Assembly: GCA_949296915.1 (NCBI GenBank)
Contig: CASFPX010000001.1
Span: 248,001 to 312,000, forward strand
DNA: 64,000 nucleotides
Direction: 5' to 3'
Source: Onthovicinus sp900555545
GTDB taxonomy: Bacteria; Bacillota; Clostridia; Oscillospirales; Acutalibacteraceae
Both the position numbers and the translations under genes were made by a program. Position 1 is the stretch's first letter; every line of letters starts with the position of its first letter. Under the pieces are notes generated by a model. That model was not told where the DNA came from. It saw only the letters and a list, made by a program, of their open reading frames with translations, and did not search any database. Below, piece after piece: positions 7,285 to 16,371 of this stretch.

Positions 7285-9585
7285 TCAATTCCGGTGGAAA
7301 GAGATGCGATAAATCCTGGCTTTGACGGCGTTTGTCCGGGAGCCGAGATACATACATGGGATGGAAAAAGAGGCGTTTTTCAGCTTTTTACAACGGACGA
7401 CACCATCATGTGTGAATGTTCCGCGGGCTTTTTTGCGCAGGAAAGTACCTATCTGTAAAATTGTCTTTTGCGGCTTGGTAATGATCTTCAGGTGTAGGCG
7501 CTGGCCGGTTGGGGGGATATAATTGAATTCGTAGGTATATCCCTCGCGCGTAAAGCCGAGCTTCCCATCTTCCGTCAGACGGATGTCATAGGTGCCGTAG
7601 GGCGCATCGCCCTCCATGATGATCTGGTTGGGGACAATTTCCTCAAACTCGATATCCAACGTCATCGTAGTTCCGATGGGGAAGGGTGGTTCGTTGGTTT
7701 TAACATAGCTTTCGCCACCCAATAGGAACAGGACGTTGACAGCCGGATCTGCGTGATGATTTTCGCACAAGATCGGGCGGAGCTTTAGGGTGCCGGTGAA
7801 GGGCTTTTCCATAATATCCGGCCATTTTTTCGCCAGAGCGTCGATTTCCCGCACGCCGGATCTCCCCGTACAGACTCCCCACGTTTTTTCGGCCATCAGC
7901 GGCAGGGCGTCCCAGAAGCGGTCAAACAGATCGTCCTCTGACAGGCCGCTGGCGCGTTTATCAATATTATCGTTCCAAATGGCAAATGTACCGCCGAGCA
8001 TCCGTTTTTCACCCGCGGGGAGTTCGGCGTATTGGCCGCCTTTGACGCGGACACGGCTGGGGCTGAATTCCCTGAAGATGCGCTCTTTGTTGAGCAGATC
8101 GGTATAGCTGCCGCGCCGTCCGGTGCCGTTTGGAACCATATAGAGGTAATCATCGATTGTATTGATAAGGTCGAACCCCATTTGGTACATCTCCAGGCCA
8201 TCGGCCCAGTCGCTGGACCAGAGGTTGATCTGTACTCCTTCAACGGCTTCTGGGCAAATGGGCGTCTCCGGCTGATCCTTGATCCAGGTCAGGCCGCCCC
8301 ACGCGCGCACGGGATTGGTTTTTTTGATATGCGGGATGATCTCATTGAAGAACCGACGGTATGCCGCATAATCACTCAAAAATTCATCTGCGCCGACATG
8401 GACTGTGACATTGGGCGGAAAGACCGGTTCGCTGCCGCCTGTGTAGTCATCAAAAATACGTTTGATGAATTCGATGGTCTCCGGGCGGCTGACATCCAGG
8501 TGATCGGTCAGCGGGCGGTTCTTGCAGAGTGGGGAGCGCTTGCCATAAACGGTGTGCTCCGGGAACAGCTTGGCAAAGGACAGCGCGTGGGCCGGGACAT
8601 CAATCTCCGGCACAATCCGAACCCCCTGGTCTTTGGACCATTCGATAAAGCTGCGGAACTCCGCCTTAGAATAGGCGTAATCCTTCGCGGTGGGGGAGTC
8701 CCCGTCTCGATTCCGGATGGAGGATTCCAGCCGGAAAGCCTCATAGGCGTCAAAGGTGGAGTCGTCCCCCTCCTGGGCGTAGTCCTCCAGCCAGATGTAA
8801 TTATCGCTCAGATGGACTTGGAAATCGTTCATCTTAAACCAGGACATGAAGCGAACGATTTTGTGCAGCGTATCCATTGAGACCGGACGCCGCCCAACGT
8901 CAAGCATAAAGCCGCGTACGGGGTATCGGGGGTAGTCACGCAGATCGCCGTAGGGGAAACCACCCTGCAGCAGGAGTTGCAAAATTGTTTTTCCAGCCCA
9001 GAGCAGGCCGGCCTTTTCGGGCGCCTGGACATGGATGCCAAGGCGGCTGGAAATGATTTGGTATCCCTCCTCCCCCAGATGAGAGAGATCTGGCGTTCGT
9101 TCAAAAAAAATAGTGTGCTCGGCGGAGGAGGTGGCTGAGGACGCTGAGAGGATTGTTTCCGTCAGTTCTTCCAGTTCCTCAGCAAAGGCATGTGCCGCTT
9201 CACGCGCACCATCTGTGTAGGTGATAGTGCTGATCTCTTCCAATGTATTACATCCACGGTTGGCGGCGTGCCACTGGGCCGGTTCCGGAATGACGGGCAG
9301 TGCAGCCTGCCTGCGGGGGCCGTAGATTCCTGGAATTTCCAGCGAGAGGTCGGTTACGCCGCTCGCACCACTTTTTTTTGAGATGAATTGAAAGGATAGG
9401 CGCACGGATGTATTGACAATCGGCCGGTGAATCTGTAGCTGCCGATCTACAACAGCGGGCGTGTCGCTGCCCATTAGAAGGATTTCATAATCTGTACTGG
9501 CGGTAAACTCCACGTGAGTATTGGTGGCGGAGAGCCGGATTCCGGCCGGATTTTCCTGTTGATTGTTGATGATCTCTTTTGCCAT
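7285..9585 (-). CDS. GH20 beta-N-acetylhexosaminidase, cytoplasmic
   Basis: An exo-beta-N-acetylhexosaminidase that removes terminal GlcNAc or GalNAc by substrate-assisted catalysis. Domain order in 766 residues: an unassigned N-terminal sandwich (1-95), a GH20b-like domain (about 95-215), the catalytic barrel starting RGFMLDVGRRP near 224 with the HxGADE acid pair near 393-398, and a C-terminal beta-rich domain (about 590-766). There is no signal peptide or anchor, so it should act inside the cell on imported glycans. The ATG has AGGGAG nine bases upstream. The gene sits between two direct copies of 5S rRNA. Glycan target (mucin, glycosaminoglycan or chitin fragments) cannot be decided. Confidence 0.93.
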   Translation of the reverse strand: MAKEIINNQQENPAGIRLSATNTHVEFTASTDYEILLMGSDTPAVVDRQLQIHRPIVNTSVRLSFQFISKKSGASGVTDLSLEIPGIYGPRRQAALPVIPEPAQWHAANRGCNTLEEISTITYTDGAREAAHAFAEELEELTETILSASSATSSAEHTIFFERTPDLSHLGEEGYQIISSRLGIHVQAPEKAGLLWAGKTILQLLLQGGFPYGDLRDYPRYPVRGFMLDVGRRPVSMDTLHKIVRFMSWFKMNDFQVHLSDNYIWLEDYAQEGDDSTFDAYEAFRLESSIRNRDGDSPTAKDYAYSKAEFRSFIEWSKDQGVRIVPEIDVPAHALSFAKLFPEHTVYGKRSPLCKNRPLTDHLDVSRPETIEFIKRIFDDYTGGSEPVFPPNVTVHVGADEFLSDYAAYRRFFNEIIPHIKKTNPVRAWGGLTWIKDQPETPICPEAVEGVQINLWSSDWADGLEMYQMGFDLINTIDDYLYMVPNGTGRRGSYTDLLNKERIFREFSPSRVRVKGGQYAELPAGEKRMLGGTFAIWNDNIDKRASGLSEDDLFDRFWDALPLMAEKTWGVCTGRSGVREIDALAKKWPDIMEKPFTGTLKLRPILCENHHADPAVNVLFLLGGESYVKTNEPPFPIGTTMTLDIEFEEIVPNQIIMEGDAPYGTYDIRLTEDGKLGFTREGYTYEFNYIPPTGQRLHLKIITKPQKTILQIGTFLRKKARGTFTHDGVVRCKKLKNASFSIPCMYLGSRTNAVKARIYRISFHRN

Positions 9586-9711
9586 ATGATAACGCTCCCT
9601 GGCTGCAAATATTTGTTTTCATTTTAACATAAATATGGGTGTATTCCAATAGAAATTGCCGCAATGGTGGCTGAAAATGTCTATTTGACTTTTGCAACAG
9701 GGGATCTTTGA

Positions 9712-9743
9712 CAAAAGAAAACAGCCATCCGAAAGGATGGCTG
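9712..9743 (-). terminator. Terminator of 5S rRNA copy B
   Basis: Minus strand: perfect nine-base stem CAGCCATCC/GGATGGCTG with a four-base loop, then a T-rich run. Confidence 0.85.
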
Positions 9744-9751
9744 TTTATAAG

Positions 9752-9873
<122 letters not shown>

Positions 9874-9909
9874 GTGAGAACGTTTATCGCGTCTCTCAAG
9901 CGCTCAATT

Positions 9910-9938
9910 AGTATATCATACTGTGGGATCGGTGTCAA
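9910..9938 (-). promoter_or_regulatory. Promoter of 5S copy B, inside the birA 3' end
   Basis: Minus strand: perfect TTGACA, 17-base spacer, TATACT. The -35 box lies within the last codons of birA, and the birA stop falls in the spacer. Confidence 0.85.
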
Positions 9939-10926
9939 TACTTTTTTTGATTTTTTTTGGACGGATGGTCACCTCTCCGGAGTGCAGGCTGGAGATGCAG
10001 CCGTCCGGAGTGCGAATGACAAGTCCGCCATCCCGGTCAATATCGATCGCTGTGGCGTCGTATTCTTCCTTAGCGGAGATCACGCGTATTTCCTCGCCGA
10101 GGATCATGGAACGGCTGTGGTATTCTGTAATAAAAGAACGATTTTGTACCATGTCCTCCACCCGGGCAAGCTGGTTGAGGATCTCGGCGGCCAACTGGCC
10201 GCGCGGGGGATGTGACGCCCCTTCTGGGATCACGCTGCCCACAATATTGCGCAGTTCCTCTGGAATCTCATCTTGCGGAAGGCAGTAATTGATTCCGATC
10301 CCAATCACGACAGACCCGATTGTGCCGCTCTCCACATCGGTAATCGCCTCTGTCAGAATGCCGCAAATTTTTTTGCCGTTTAAAAAGAGGTCGTTGACCC
10401 ATTTGATCTGGGGATCGCGCCCCGTCACATGGAAAATGGCGCGGCACACACAAACGCAGGCAGCCGTGGTAATCAGCACCACTTGATCCGGATCAAGCTG
10501 AGGATGTAAAATCGCACTCATATAGATCCCACCGGGCGGCGAAAAGAAAGGCCTTCCCTTCCGGCCGTGCCCTCCGTTTTGGCGCAGGGCGAATATGGCG
10601 GCTGTATCGGTATCCCCTGCGAGCAAAAGCCTTTTGGCGTCCGTGTTGGTGGAGTCCGTCACTGGTTTCACAATGATATGATTGGCCTGTTCGGGGTGCG
10701 TCAGATAGGGGCGGATACTCTCCGGGGATAGTGTATCCCCGGCGGTCACCAGGCGGTATCCACGCCCGGTGACGGAGTCAATCCGGAATCCGTCGCGCCG
10801 GGCGGCCTCCACGCCCTTCCACACAGCTGTGCGGGAAATTCCAAGCTCCGCCGCCAATCCGCCGCCGGTCACCCATTCGCCGTGTGCCTGCTCCAGTGTT
10901 TCAAGAATCTTGCTTTTGGTAGACAA
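9916..10926 (-). CDS. birA: Biotin--protein ligase / biotin operon repressor
   Basis: Bifunctional BirA attaches biotin to acceptor proteins and, through its N-terminal domain, represses biotin genes. The 336 residues comprise a winged helix-turn-helix (1-60; LAAELGISRTAVWKGVEAARRDGF), the catalytic domain with the biotinyl-AMP loop in the form GGHGRKGRPFFSP and KWVNDLFLNGKKICGIL, and a small C-terminal SH3-like domain. The start is TTG, with AGAGGGG ten bases upstream. No biotin synthesis genes are in view. Function is secure; the repressor role is inferred from the intact helix-turn-helix. Confidence 0.95.
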   Translation of the reverse strand: MSTKSKILETLEQAHGEWVTGGGLAAELGISRTAVWKGVEAARRDGFRIDSVTGRGYRLVTAGDTLSPESIRPYLTHPEQANHIIVKPVTDSTNTDAKRLLLAGDTDTAAIFALRQNGGHGRKGRPFFSPPGGIYMSAILHPQLDPDQVVLITTAACVCVCRAIFHVTGRDPQIKWVNDLFLNGKKICGILTEAITDVESGTIGSVVIGIGINYCLPQDEIPEELRNIVGSVIPEGASHPPRGQLAAEILNQLARVEDMVQNRSFITEYHSRSMILGEEIRVISAKEEYDATAIDIDRDGGLVIRTPDGCISSLHSGEVTIRPKKIKKSIDTDPTV

Positions 10927-11018
10927 AAGAATACAGCCCCTCTTGGATTTGATCTTATAGATTAGTATATCACAGGAGCGGGATAAAAGCCAGAACGGCC
11001 CGCCTTAAAACAAATGGT

Positions 11019-11888
11019 TTAGATTCTGGTGCGGTAATTGCCCGTGACGGTCACGTCTTCATTAAAGATCACAAAGGCGGCAGGATCTGTACGGAGGATC
11101 TCCCGACGCAGTGCCAGCGCCTCTTTTTTGGAGGCAACGGTCTGGATGATATTTGTCTCCTCCCCCGTGTAGCCGCCATAACCCTTCCAGTGCGTCGCTC
11201 CACGGCCGGTGGTATCCATAACCAGCTTTTCCATGCCCGGCTTTTTGGTGATAATCACGCAGTCAAGCGTGACATTTTGCAGGTGCACCTTGTCCAGCGT
11301 AACAGAGGTGATGACGCTGAAGATAATAGAGTAGACCACAGTTTCCAAATCCGTCATAATCAGGCAGGAGCCAAAGACAAAAACATTCAGAATGATGAGC
11401 ATCCGCCCCACGCTGAAGTTGGGGTTCCTGCTGCAAAAGTAAACGCCAAGGATCTCTTCCCCACCGCCGCATCCGCCGGATAGGAGCGTCATTCCGGCCC
11501 CCGCGCCGGCCAGCAGTCCGCCTACAATACATGAGACCAGGCGGTCGGACAGGATCGGGGCGGTTGGAATGGGGATGACCGTCAGCAGTACGGCGTACAG
11601 TGGTACGCAAATCATGGTCTTAATAAAAAAATCCCGGTCGAGCTTAAATGCCATGAAAAGCAGGGGGACGTTGATGAAATAGTAAATAATCCCCGATAGC
11701 GGCAGGCTGCCGATGTTGAGATGAAGCCACTCGATACAAAGATATTCCAAAACTTGAGCAATCCCCAGGAAACCGCCGTTAAACATTCCGTGCGGAATGA
11801 TAAAAAGATTCAGGCCAGCTGAAAAAATAGCCGATCCTGCGGTTAACAGTAAAATTGATTGGAACATAGGTGCTTTATCACGTCTCAT
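11019..11888 (-). CDS. YitT-family membrane protein (DUF161/DUF2179)
   Basis: A 289-residue integral membrane protein with about five or six hydrophobic helices in residues 10-205 and a soluble C-terminal DUF2179 domain (about 215-285; KGYGGYTGEETNIIQTVASKKE). Family hallmarks include the GGxLGIAQ loop after helix 1 and SGGCGGGEEILG in the middle. YitT proteins are widespread in Firmicutes and unproven in function, though a transport role is often suggested. AGAGGG precedes the ATG by ten bases. It stands alone, upstream of birA on the same strand with a 92-base gap. Confidence 0.9.
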   Translation of the reverse strand: MRRDKAPMFQSILLLTAGSAIFSAGLNLFIIPHGMFNGGFLGIAQVLEYLCIEWLHLNIGSLPLSGIIYYFINVPLLFMAFKLDRDFFIKTMICVPLYAVLLTVIPIPTAPILSDRLVSCIVGGLLAGAGAGMTLLSGGCGGGEEILGVYFCSRNPNFSVGRMLIILNVFVFGSCLIMTDLETVVYSIIFSVITSVTLDKVHLQNVTLDCVIITKKPGMEKLVMDTTGRGATHWKGYGGYTGEETNIIQTVASKKEALALRREILRTDPAAFVIFNEDVTVTGNYRTRI

Positions 11889-12116
11889 CGTGTGGATCCC
11901 TCTTTAAATGCAGCATAATATTATAATTATATCATAAAGTCGATTGGCCGGAAAGTATAGGTGCGGCCCGATCTGTCAGATCTTTAAAATCCACGATCTC
12001 ATTCGTTCACCCCCAATCATGCTGTCTGCACAACTGGGGGCGTCAAATCATAACGGGATCTCTATTGTAAAAACGCTGATCATATGATGCACGAAAACCG
12101 TATGACACGCAGGGGA
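11889..12116. other. Intergenic region, no gene seen
   Basis: It holds the ribosome binding site and probable promoter of the yitT gene, and the tail after the DNA glycosylase stop. A CCCCCA/TGGGGG inverted pair near 12010-12035 could act as a weak terminator but has no T-run. Confidence 0.4.
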
Positions 12117-12605
12117 TTACAGTGCTTCGCGGATACATTGCCAGCTTGCTGCCAGCCGGTCCAGGGAGTAGGCGGCGTTAGCGGGGCTGGTAGAGGGGAG
12201 CGGAGTGGCGACCCACCCCGTCTGCGGGAGAAGGAATTTTCGATACAACCGCGCGGCTGCAGAACCGTTGGTATAGATCTGCCCGATGGGGCACCGTGAT
12301 AAGATGGGGGCCAGATCGTTCGGCACAACATTTTGGATGCTGCTGTCCGCCGAACCCTGGATTTCGCAGGAGGCGATCACATCCCACAGCGCGATATGAT
12401 GCCTCAGCAAGAAAGATTTTTTTCCTTCAATGGAATCGGGAACAGGCTCTTCCAATACCTGGGCGAGTACTGACCAAAACCGGTTGCGGGGATTCCCATA
12501 GTAAAATTGGACCGCTCGGGATTGAACAGAGGGGAAGCTGCCCAGAATCAGGATGCGTGAGCCGCCGTCGCAGATGGGCGGGAGGGTATGTGAGAACCGT
12601 TCCAT
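12117..12605 (-). CDS. DNA-deoxyinosine glycosylase (uracil-DNA glycosylase superfamily, family 6)
   Basis: Base-excision repair enzyme expected to remove hypoxanthine from deaminated adenine in DNA. The 162-residue protein has motif 1 GSFPSVQSRAVQFYYGNPRNRFW near residues 22-45 and motif 2 PLPSTSPANA near 135-145, as in the HDG branch of the superfamily. Two ATGs are possible. The second, used here, has AGGAGG seven bases upstream; the first would overlap the GH89 stop by four bases with almost no spacing. It follows GH89 on the same transcript, although the two functions are unrelated. Confidence 0.88.
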   Translation of the reverse strand: MERFSHTLPPICDGGSRILILGSFPSVQSRAVQFYYGNPRNRFWSVLAQVLEEPVPDSIEGKKSFLLRHHIALWDVIASCEIQGSADSSIQNVVPNDLAPILSRCPIGQIYTNGSAAARLYRKFLLPQTGWVATPLPSTSPANAAYSLDRLAASWQCIREAL

Positions 12606-12607
12606 GG

Positions 12608-14743
12608 TCATTCCTCCTGGAACAGCTTGTATTTTCTCACGAGTTCATCCACACAGGGGAGAACATCGGCATCCGCGGGTTCAGGATAGTCGCACATGGT
12701 ATCAATCCATTTGTATTCAAATTCGGAGATGGCCTTGCCGGCTTCAGTTGCCCGGGTGCGCGGACGGTCGAAGAAAAGCTGCCCGCCGGGGCTGTTGTCC
12801 GGGGTTTCCACGCCGTTTTTGAGATTTGCCAGGACCATCTCATAGTACATCTTCCAGCGTGGCAAATAGTACTCCCGGATCAGGCCGCCCCACTCCCGCC
12901 AGGCGTAATCGCACAGGGCCGGATCACGCCCAATATCGCCCCACAGGGTGAGGAGCGTACGGGCGCATTTGTCGTAGTATTTCTTTTCCGCAGGGTCGGT
13001 CGCCAGCCGGTGGGCGTCATTGATCCACCGCGACAGGGTCAGCTCACTGCGGTGGGAGACGAGTGTGTCCACATCCTCCAGCAGCGCCAGGAATTCTGCA
13101 ATTTTTTGCTCCGCCCTGGGAATATCCCGCGCCTCGCACTGGGCGGTGATTTGGCCGTGGAGATCCAGTGCCCGATTGCTCAGGACTTGACGCGTCAGAT
13201 CGCACACGTCAAACTGATATCCATCAGAGGTGTCCAGTTCCCCGCGCGCCTGGAGGAGCAGCTTCAGGGCGTGGATCAATACACTGTTATCATACGTGCG
13301 GATCAGTTTATCATTGGGGGCGGCGTGTTTGGGGTGCATAGCCGGGCGGCAGCAGATGATGGAGCCGGCCTCCTCCTCATATCCGGTATTTTTGTGGTAA
13401 CAGCTCTGCCGCAGCAGCGCCCAGGCCTCCCGGGCTGGAGCGCTGTCTGCGCCGTACCGGCGCCGGACGTAATCCCTCAGCCATGCGCTGGGATCTACCG
13501 CCCCGTCTCGGGTGCCAATATCAAATACCAGATCATAGTAGACTGGATTCTGTTCGATCCCCTCCGGGAACAGGCCGGTTCCAACCACGTTTGCCCGCCG
13601 TTGTTTCAGCTGGGCGTAGGCGTTTTTGGCTACACCGTCCAGATCGCCGTGCAGGCTGTTTTTGCCGCCAAAGTTGTGCAGGTGGCCGCTTACAAACGGG
13701 TACTTCCAGAAGTTGTGCGTGCCTTTGGCGCGGTTGCCGTCGATATCGAGAATCAGCAAGCGGCTACGGTCCACCGCCTTGACGATCCCGCGGCGCAGGG
13801 ACCAGGACTGCATGACCCAGATGCCTTGGGGATCAAAGTCGCGGTAGACCTGGTCAATCGCACGGGCAACTTTTTTCAGGTATCCGGGCCACTTTTTGGG
13901 CGGCGTGCCCTCGTGGAACGGATCGCACGCGTAGAAATGGTGGCTGCCAAAAAGGGCGTCCTGCTTTTCCAGAAAAATTCGGCCGATTTTGGGGAACAGG
14001 GGGTCTGTCGGATCAAGCTGTGCCGTCGCCGGAAAATCACACCACTCGGCCTTGGCCTGGATTTTTGCGTCGGGGAATTTTTCGCGCGCGATCATGGGCA
14101 GATGGCCGGAATACCCCTGCTGGATCGGGAACATGCCAAATTCCAGATAGCGGTCCATGATTTTTTTGCCGAGGCTGGCGCGTTCGTCGATGTATTTCTC
14201 ATCCGAGGGCGGCATATAGCTGTCGATATTGGTCATCAGCTGCCATGCCCAGAATGCGGGGCCGGAGATGCAGTGCAAGCTCTCTTCCCGACTCAGCCCC
14301 AATTCCACCAGGGTATCGAACCAGACCTTTTCAGTCCCTACTACAGCGAGGGGCATGTTGATCCCCTTCATGGCCATAAAGTCGATTTCCCTTTCCCAAC
14401 GCGGCCAATCCCACCATGCCATGGAATAGCAGAGCGTACAGTAGTTCATATACACGCGGTATTTCTGATCAACCGTCCGCCGGATGGGGGCAGTGGGCAT
14501 GGGAAATTCAGCTAGTCGGATTTCCCTGTTGCCGTTCCAGCTGTAATTGATCTTGCACACCTCGGTCAGGTAGGCGTTGAGCGCCATGGCGACCGAGACG
14601 GGGCAGTCGCCGCGCAGGACGATTTTACCGCCCTGGGAGGCAACCTCATAGCAATTTTTACCACCGGCTGACGGAATTGTTACGACGTCAAAATGGCGTG
14701 CTGCCTCAGGCCCCAGGACACGTGTCAAAAAGTCTTGCATCAT
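12608..14743 (-). CDS. GH89 alpha-N-acetylglucosaminidase, cytoplasmic
   Basis: Exo-acting glycosidase of the NAGLU family that releases terminal alpha-linked GlcNAc from heparan-type chains or from the alpha-1,4-GlcNAc cap of gastric mucins. The 711 residues contain an N-terminal alpha/beta domain (1-90), the barrel domain (YMNYCTLCYSMAWWDWPRWEREIDFMA from about residue 95, with GGKNSLHGDLDG further on) and the C-terminal helical domain (about 440-711). No signal peptide is present; bacterial GH89 enzymes studied so far are usually secreted, so an intracellular form is notable. AGGAG precedes two adjacent ATGs. Together with GH20 it suggests breakdown of imported amino-sugar glycans. Confidence 0.93.
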   Translation of the reverse strand: MMQDFLTRVLGPEAARHFDVVTIPSAGGKNCYEVASQGGKIVLRGDCPVSVAMALNAYLTEVCKINYSWNGNREIRLAEFPMPTAPIRRTVDQKYRVYMNYCTLCYSMAWWDWPRWEREIDFMAMKGINMPLAVVGTEKVWFDTLVELGLSREESLHCISGPAFWAWQLMTNIDSYMPPSDEKYIDERASLGKKIMDRYLEFGMFPIQQGYSGHLPMIAREKFPDAKIQAKAEWCDFPATAQLDPTDPLFPKIGRIFLEKQDALFGSHHFYACDPFHEGTPPKKWPGYLKKVARAIDQVYRDFDPQGIWVMQSWSLRRGIVKAVDRSRLLILDIDGNRAKGTHNFWKYPFVSGHLHNFGGKNSLHGDLDGVAKNAYAQLKQRRANVVGTGLFPEGIEQNPVYYDLVFDIGTRDGAVDPSAWLRDYVRRRYGADSAPAREAWALLRQSCYHKNTGYEEEAGSIICCRPAMHPKHAAPNDKLIRTYDNSVLIHALKLLLQARGELDTSDGYQFDVCDLTRQVLSNRALDLHGQITAQCEARDIPRAEQKIAEFLALLEDVDTLVSHRSELTLSRWINDAHRLATDPAEKKYYDKCARTLLTLWGDIGRDPALCDYAWREWGGLIREYYLPRWKMYYEMVLANLKNGVETPDNSPGGQLFFDRPRTRATEAGKAISEFEYKWIDTMCDYPEPADADVLPCVDELVRKYKLFQEE

Positions 14744-14870
14744 CGTTTTCTCCTGTTATGCAAAAAATTGGAATCAGTTATTCCGGCATTATTGTACGTG
14801 CTTTGAGTAAAAAATGCAATAGATCCGGTAAGATAAAGGATGCTTTTGTGGAAAGATGATAAAATTATTG

Positions 14871-14916
14871 CAAAAAATTATGGAGGCCTCCTCCTGTGGA
14901 AATAGGGGAGGCCTCC
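14871..14916 (-). terminator. Terminator of the lysis operon
   Basis: The ten-base self-complementary block GGAGGCCTCC occurs twice (14882-14891 and 14907-14916) and forms a strong hairpin. On the minus strand it is followed by ATAATTTTTT. Confidence 0.75.
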
Positions 14917-14927
14917 GTGTGATTTTA

Positions 14928-15194
14928 CTATTTTTCCTCATTATCGCAGCGCGGTTTGTCATAGGTCAGCGCCATTTGGCTGTCGCAAATCCCTTTGGTG
15001 GTCGGATCGCTGATAACACCGAGAGCGGTCGGAATCATCAGCACCAGCGTCGCGGCGTGCATGATCTGTTCTGCCGTCACGCTCAGATCCACCCCACACA
15101 GGGGGATGATGGTGCATACCGCCGCCACAACGGCGGAGATGAGGCCAAGCCAAAACGGGCCGCTCCTGAGCCGTGCTTTCCAGTTGATCTTCAT
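14928..15194 (-). CDS. Phage holin, phi LC3 type
   Basis: An 88-residue membrane protein that would form membrane holes to let the endolysin reach the wall. It begins MKINWKARLRSGPFWLGL, typical of phi LC3-family holins. It has two transmembrane helices (about 12-32 and 40-62), the GVISDPTTKGICDSQMAL stretch and a charged tail (CDNEEK). AAGGAGGTG lies eight bases before the ATG, the best ribosome binding site in the cassette. It is the last gene of a three-gene operon, 37 bases after the endolysin. No phage structural genes surround it. Confidence 0.9.
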   Translation of the reverse strand: MKINWKARLRSGPFWLGLISAVVAAVCTIIPLCGVDLSVTAEQIMHAATLVLMIPTALGVISDPTTKGICDSQMALTYDKPRCDNEEK

Positions 15195-15231
15195 GGATAA
15201 ACACCTCCTTCCAGGTTTGCGGTTTGAGAAC

Positions 15232-16350
15232 TCACTGTTCCAGTGCGGCGCGGGTGTTGGGACCCACGATCCCGTCCACAGCCAATCCGTCCGCCGCCTG
15301 GAGCCTTTTGACGGCGTTGTAGGTGTCGGTGCCGTACTTGCCATCAATGCCGGTGGAACCAATGTTGTACCCCAGCCGCCGCAGATTCCACTGCACCCAC
15401 TTGATGCCGTCGCCCCAGTCGCCCAGATAGATGTTCTGGGTCGGTTTGCGATAGGGATTCTGCGCCTTTTGCAGCTCCCCGCGCAGAGCCTTGCGGGTAT
15501 CTGGCCCCACAATTCCATCCACTCCCAGGCCGTAGTCGGACTGGAGCTGCCTGACTGCCGCCTCGGTTGTGTTACCGTACTTGCCGTCAATCCCGTAGCT
15601 GCCCAGCGAATAGCCAAGTTCCAACAGGTGCTGCTGTACCCATTTGACGTCGTCGCCCTCCGTGTAGTTCTGGATCAGGCGTGTGGGTTCCGGGTATTCC
15701 GGCTGTTCCGGTTCCGGTGTGGAGGCACCAAATCCGTTGAGGCCAGCCTCTCGGATGATTGTTGGGTAATCCTTATAGGCGATGTCCCGGTCAACACGGC
15801 CGGCGATCCCCTCCACGCTCCCGCTGGAGGTGTACTGCCACAATCCAATGGGATTTTCGTAGGTGAAGCCGGCACTGCGCCACTGGGCCAGCCACAGATC
15901 AAATTGCTTGATGCGTTCATAGTCGATCCTGTTGCGCAGCCAGTCCAAGCTCGAGTAGAGCACGGCGTAATAGCCCGCCTGCTCGATCTCCTCCAAAAAG
16001 GCGACGGCAATGTCTGTGATCCGGTCCCTGCCCAGATCGCGCTGAGAGGGATCCTCAATGTCGAATGCCACTGGGAATTCAAAGGCTTTGCCGCGGATGG
16101 TCTCCAAACATGCGGCGGCCTCTTTTTTGGCCCCATCCACATCTGTTGCATAGGAGTACCAGTACGTTCCCACGGGGATTCCAGCGCCGGACGCCCCCGC
16201 ATAGTGACTCTCGAACATACTGTCCTTCTGGCTCAATTCGCGCCCGTAGCCCGCGCGGATCATGGCGAATTCCACACCGGCTGCCCTTGCTTTTCCCCAG
16301 TCGATGTCTGTCTGAGCGTATGATACGTCGATTCCCTGTTTTTCACTCAT
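15232..16350 (-). CDS. GH25 endolysin (lysozyme) with two peptidoglycan-binding domains
   Basis: A muramidase that cuts the MurNAc-GlcNAc bond of peptidoglycan. Residues 5-195 are a GH25 catalytic domain: GIDVSYAQ start, catalytic FDIED motif, and WQYTSSGSVEGIAGRVDRDIAY at its end. A linker rich in Pro/Glu leads to two tandem PG_binding_1 repeats (about 215-285 and 290-370), each with WVQxxLxxLGY and DGKYG, ending in VDGIVGPxTRxAL. There is no signal peptide, so release depends on the downstream holin. The ATG used has AAAGGGGC ten bases upstream; a TTG seven codons earlier is less likely. Confidence 0.94.
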   Translation of the reverse strand: MSEKQGIDVSYAQTDIDWGKARAAGVEFAMIRAGYGRELSQKDSMFESHYAGASGAGIPVGTYWYSYATDVDGAKKEAAACLETIRGKAFEFPVAFDIEDPSQRDLGRDRITDIAVAFLEEIEQAGYYAVLYSSLDWLRNRIDYERIKQFDLWLAQWRSAGFTYENPIGLWQYTSSGSVEGIAGRVDRDIAYKDYPTIIREAGLNGFGASTPEPEQPEYPEPTRLIQNYTEGDDVKWVQQHLLELGYSLGSYGIDGKYGNTTEAAVRQLQSDYGLGVDGIVGPDTRKALRGELQKAQNPYRKPTQNIYLGDWGDGIKWVQWNLRRLGYNIGSTGIDGKYGTDTYNAVKRLQAADGLAVDGIVGPNTRAALEQ

Positions 16351-16371
16351 TCTTTTAATTGCCCCTTTCAA

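Noticed and set aside
12296..14515. 739-codon open frame on the plus strand opposite GH89
   Set aside because: It is antisense to a clear GH89 gene, has no ribosome binding site and no family features. Long antisense frames are common in GC-rich coding DNA. The same applies to plus-strand frames at 20057-21676, 31651-33036, 29289-30302 and 14995-16323, and the minus-strand frame at 1396-3081.
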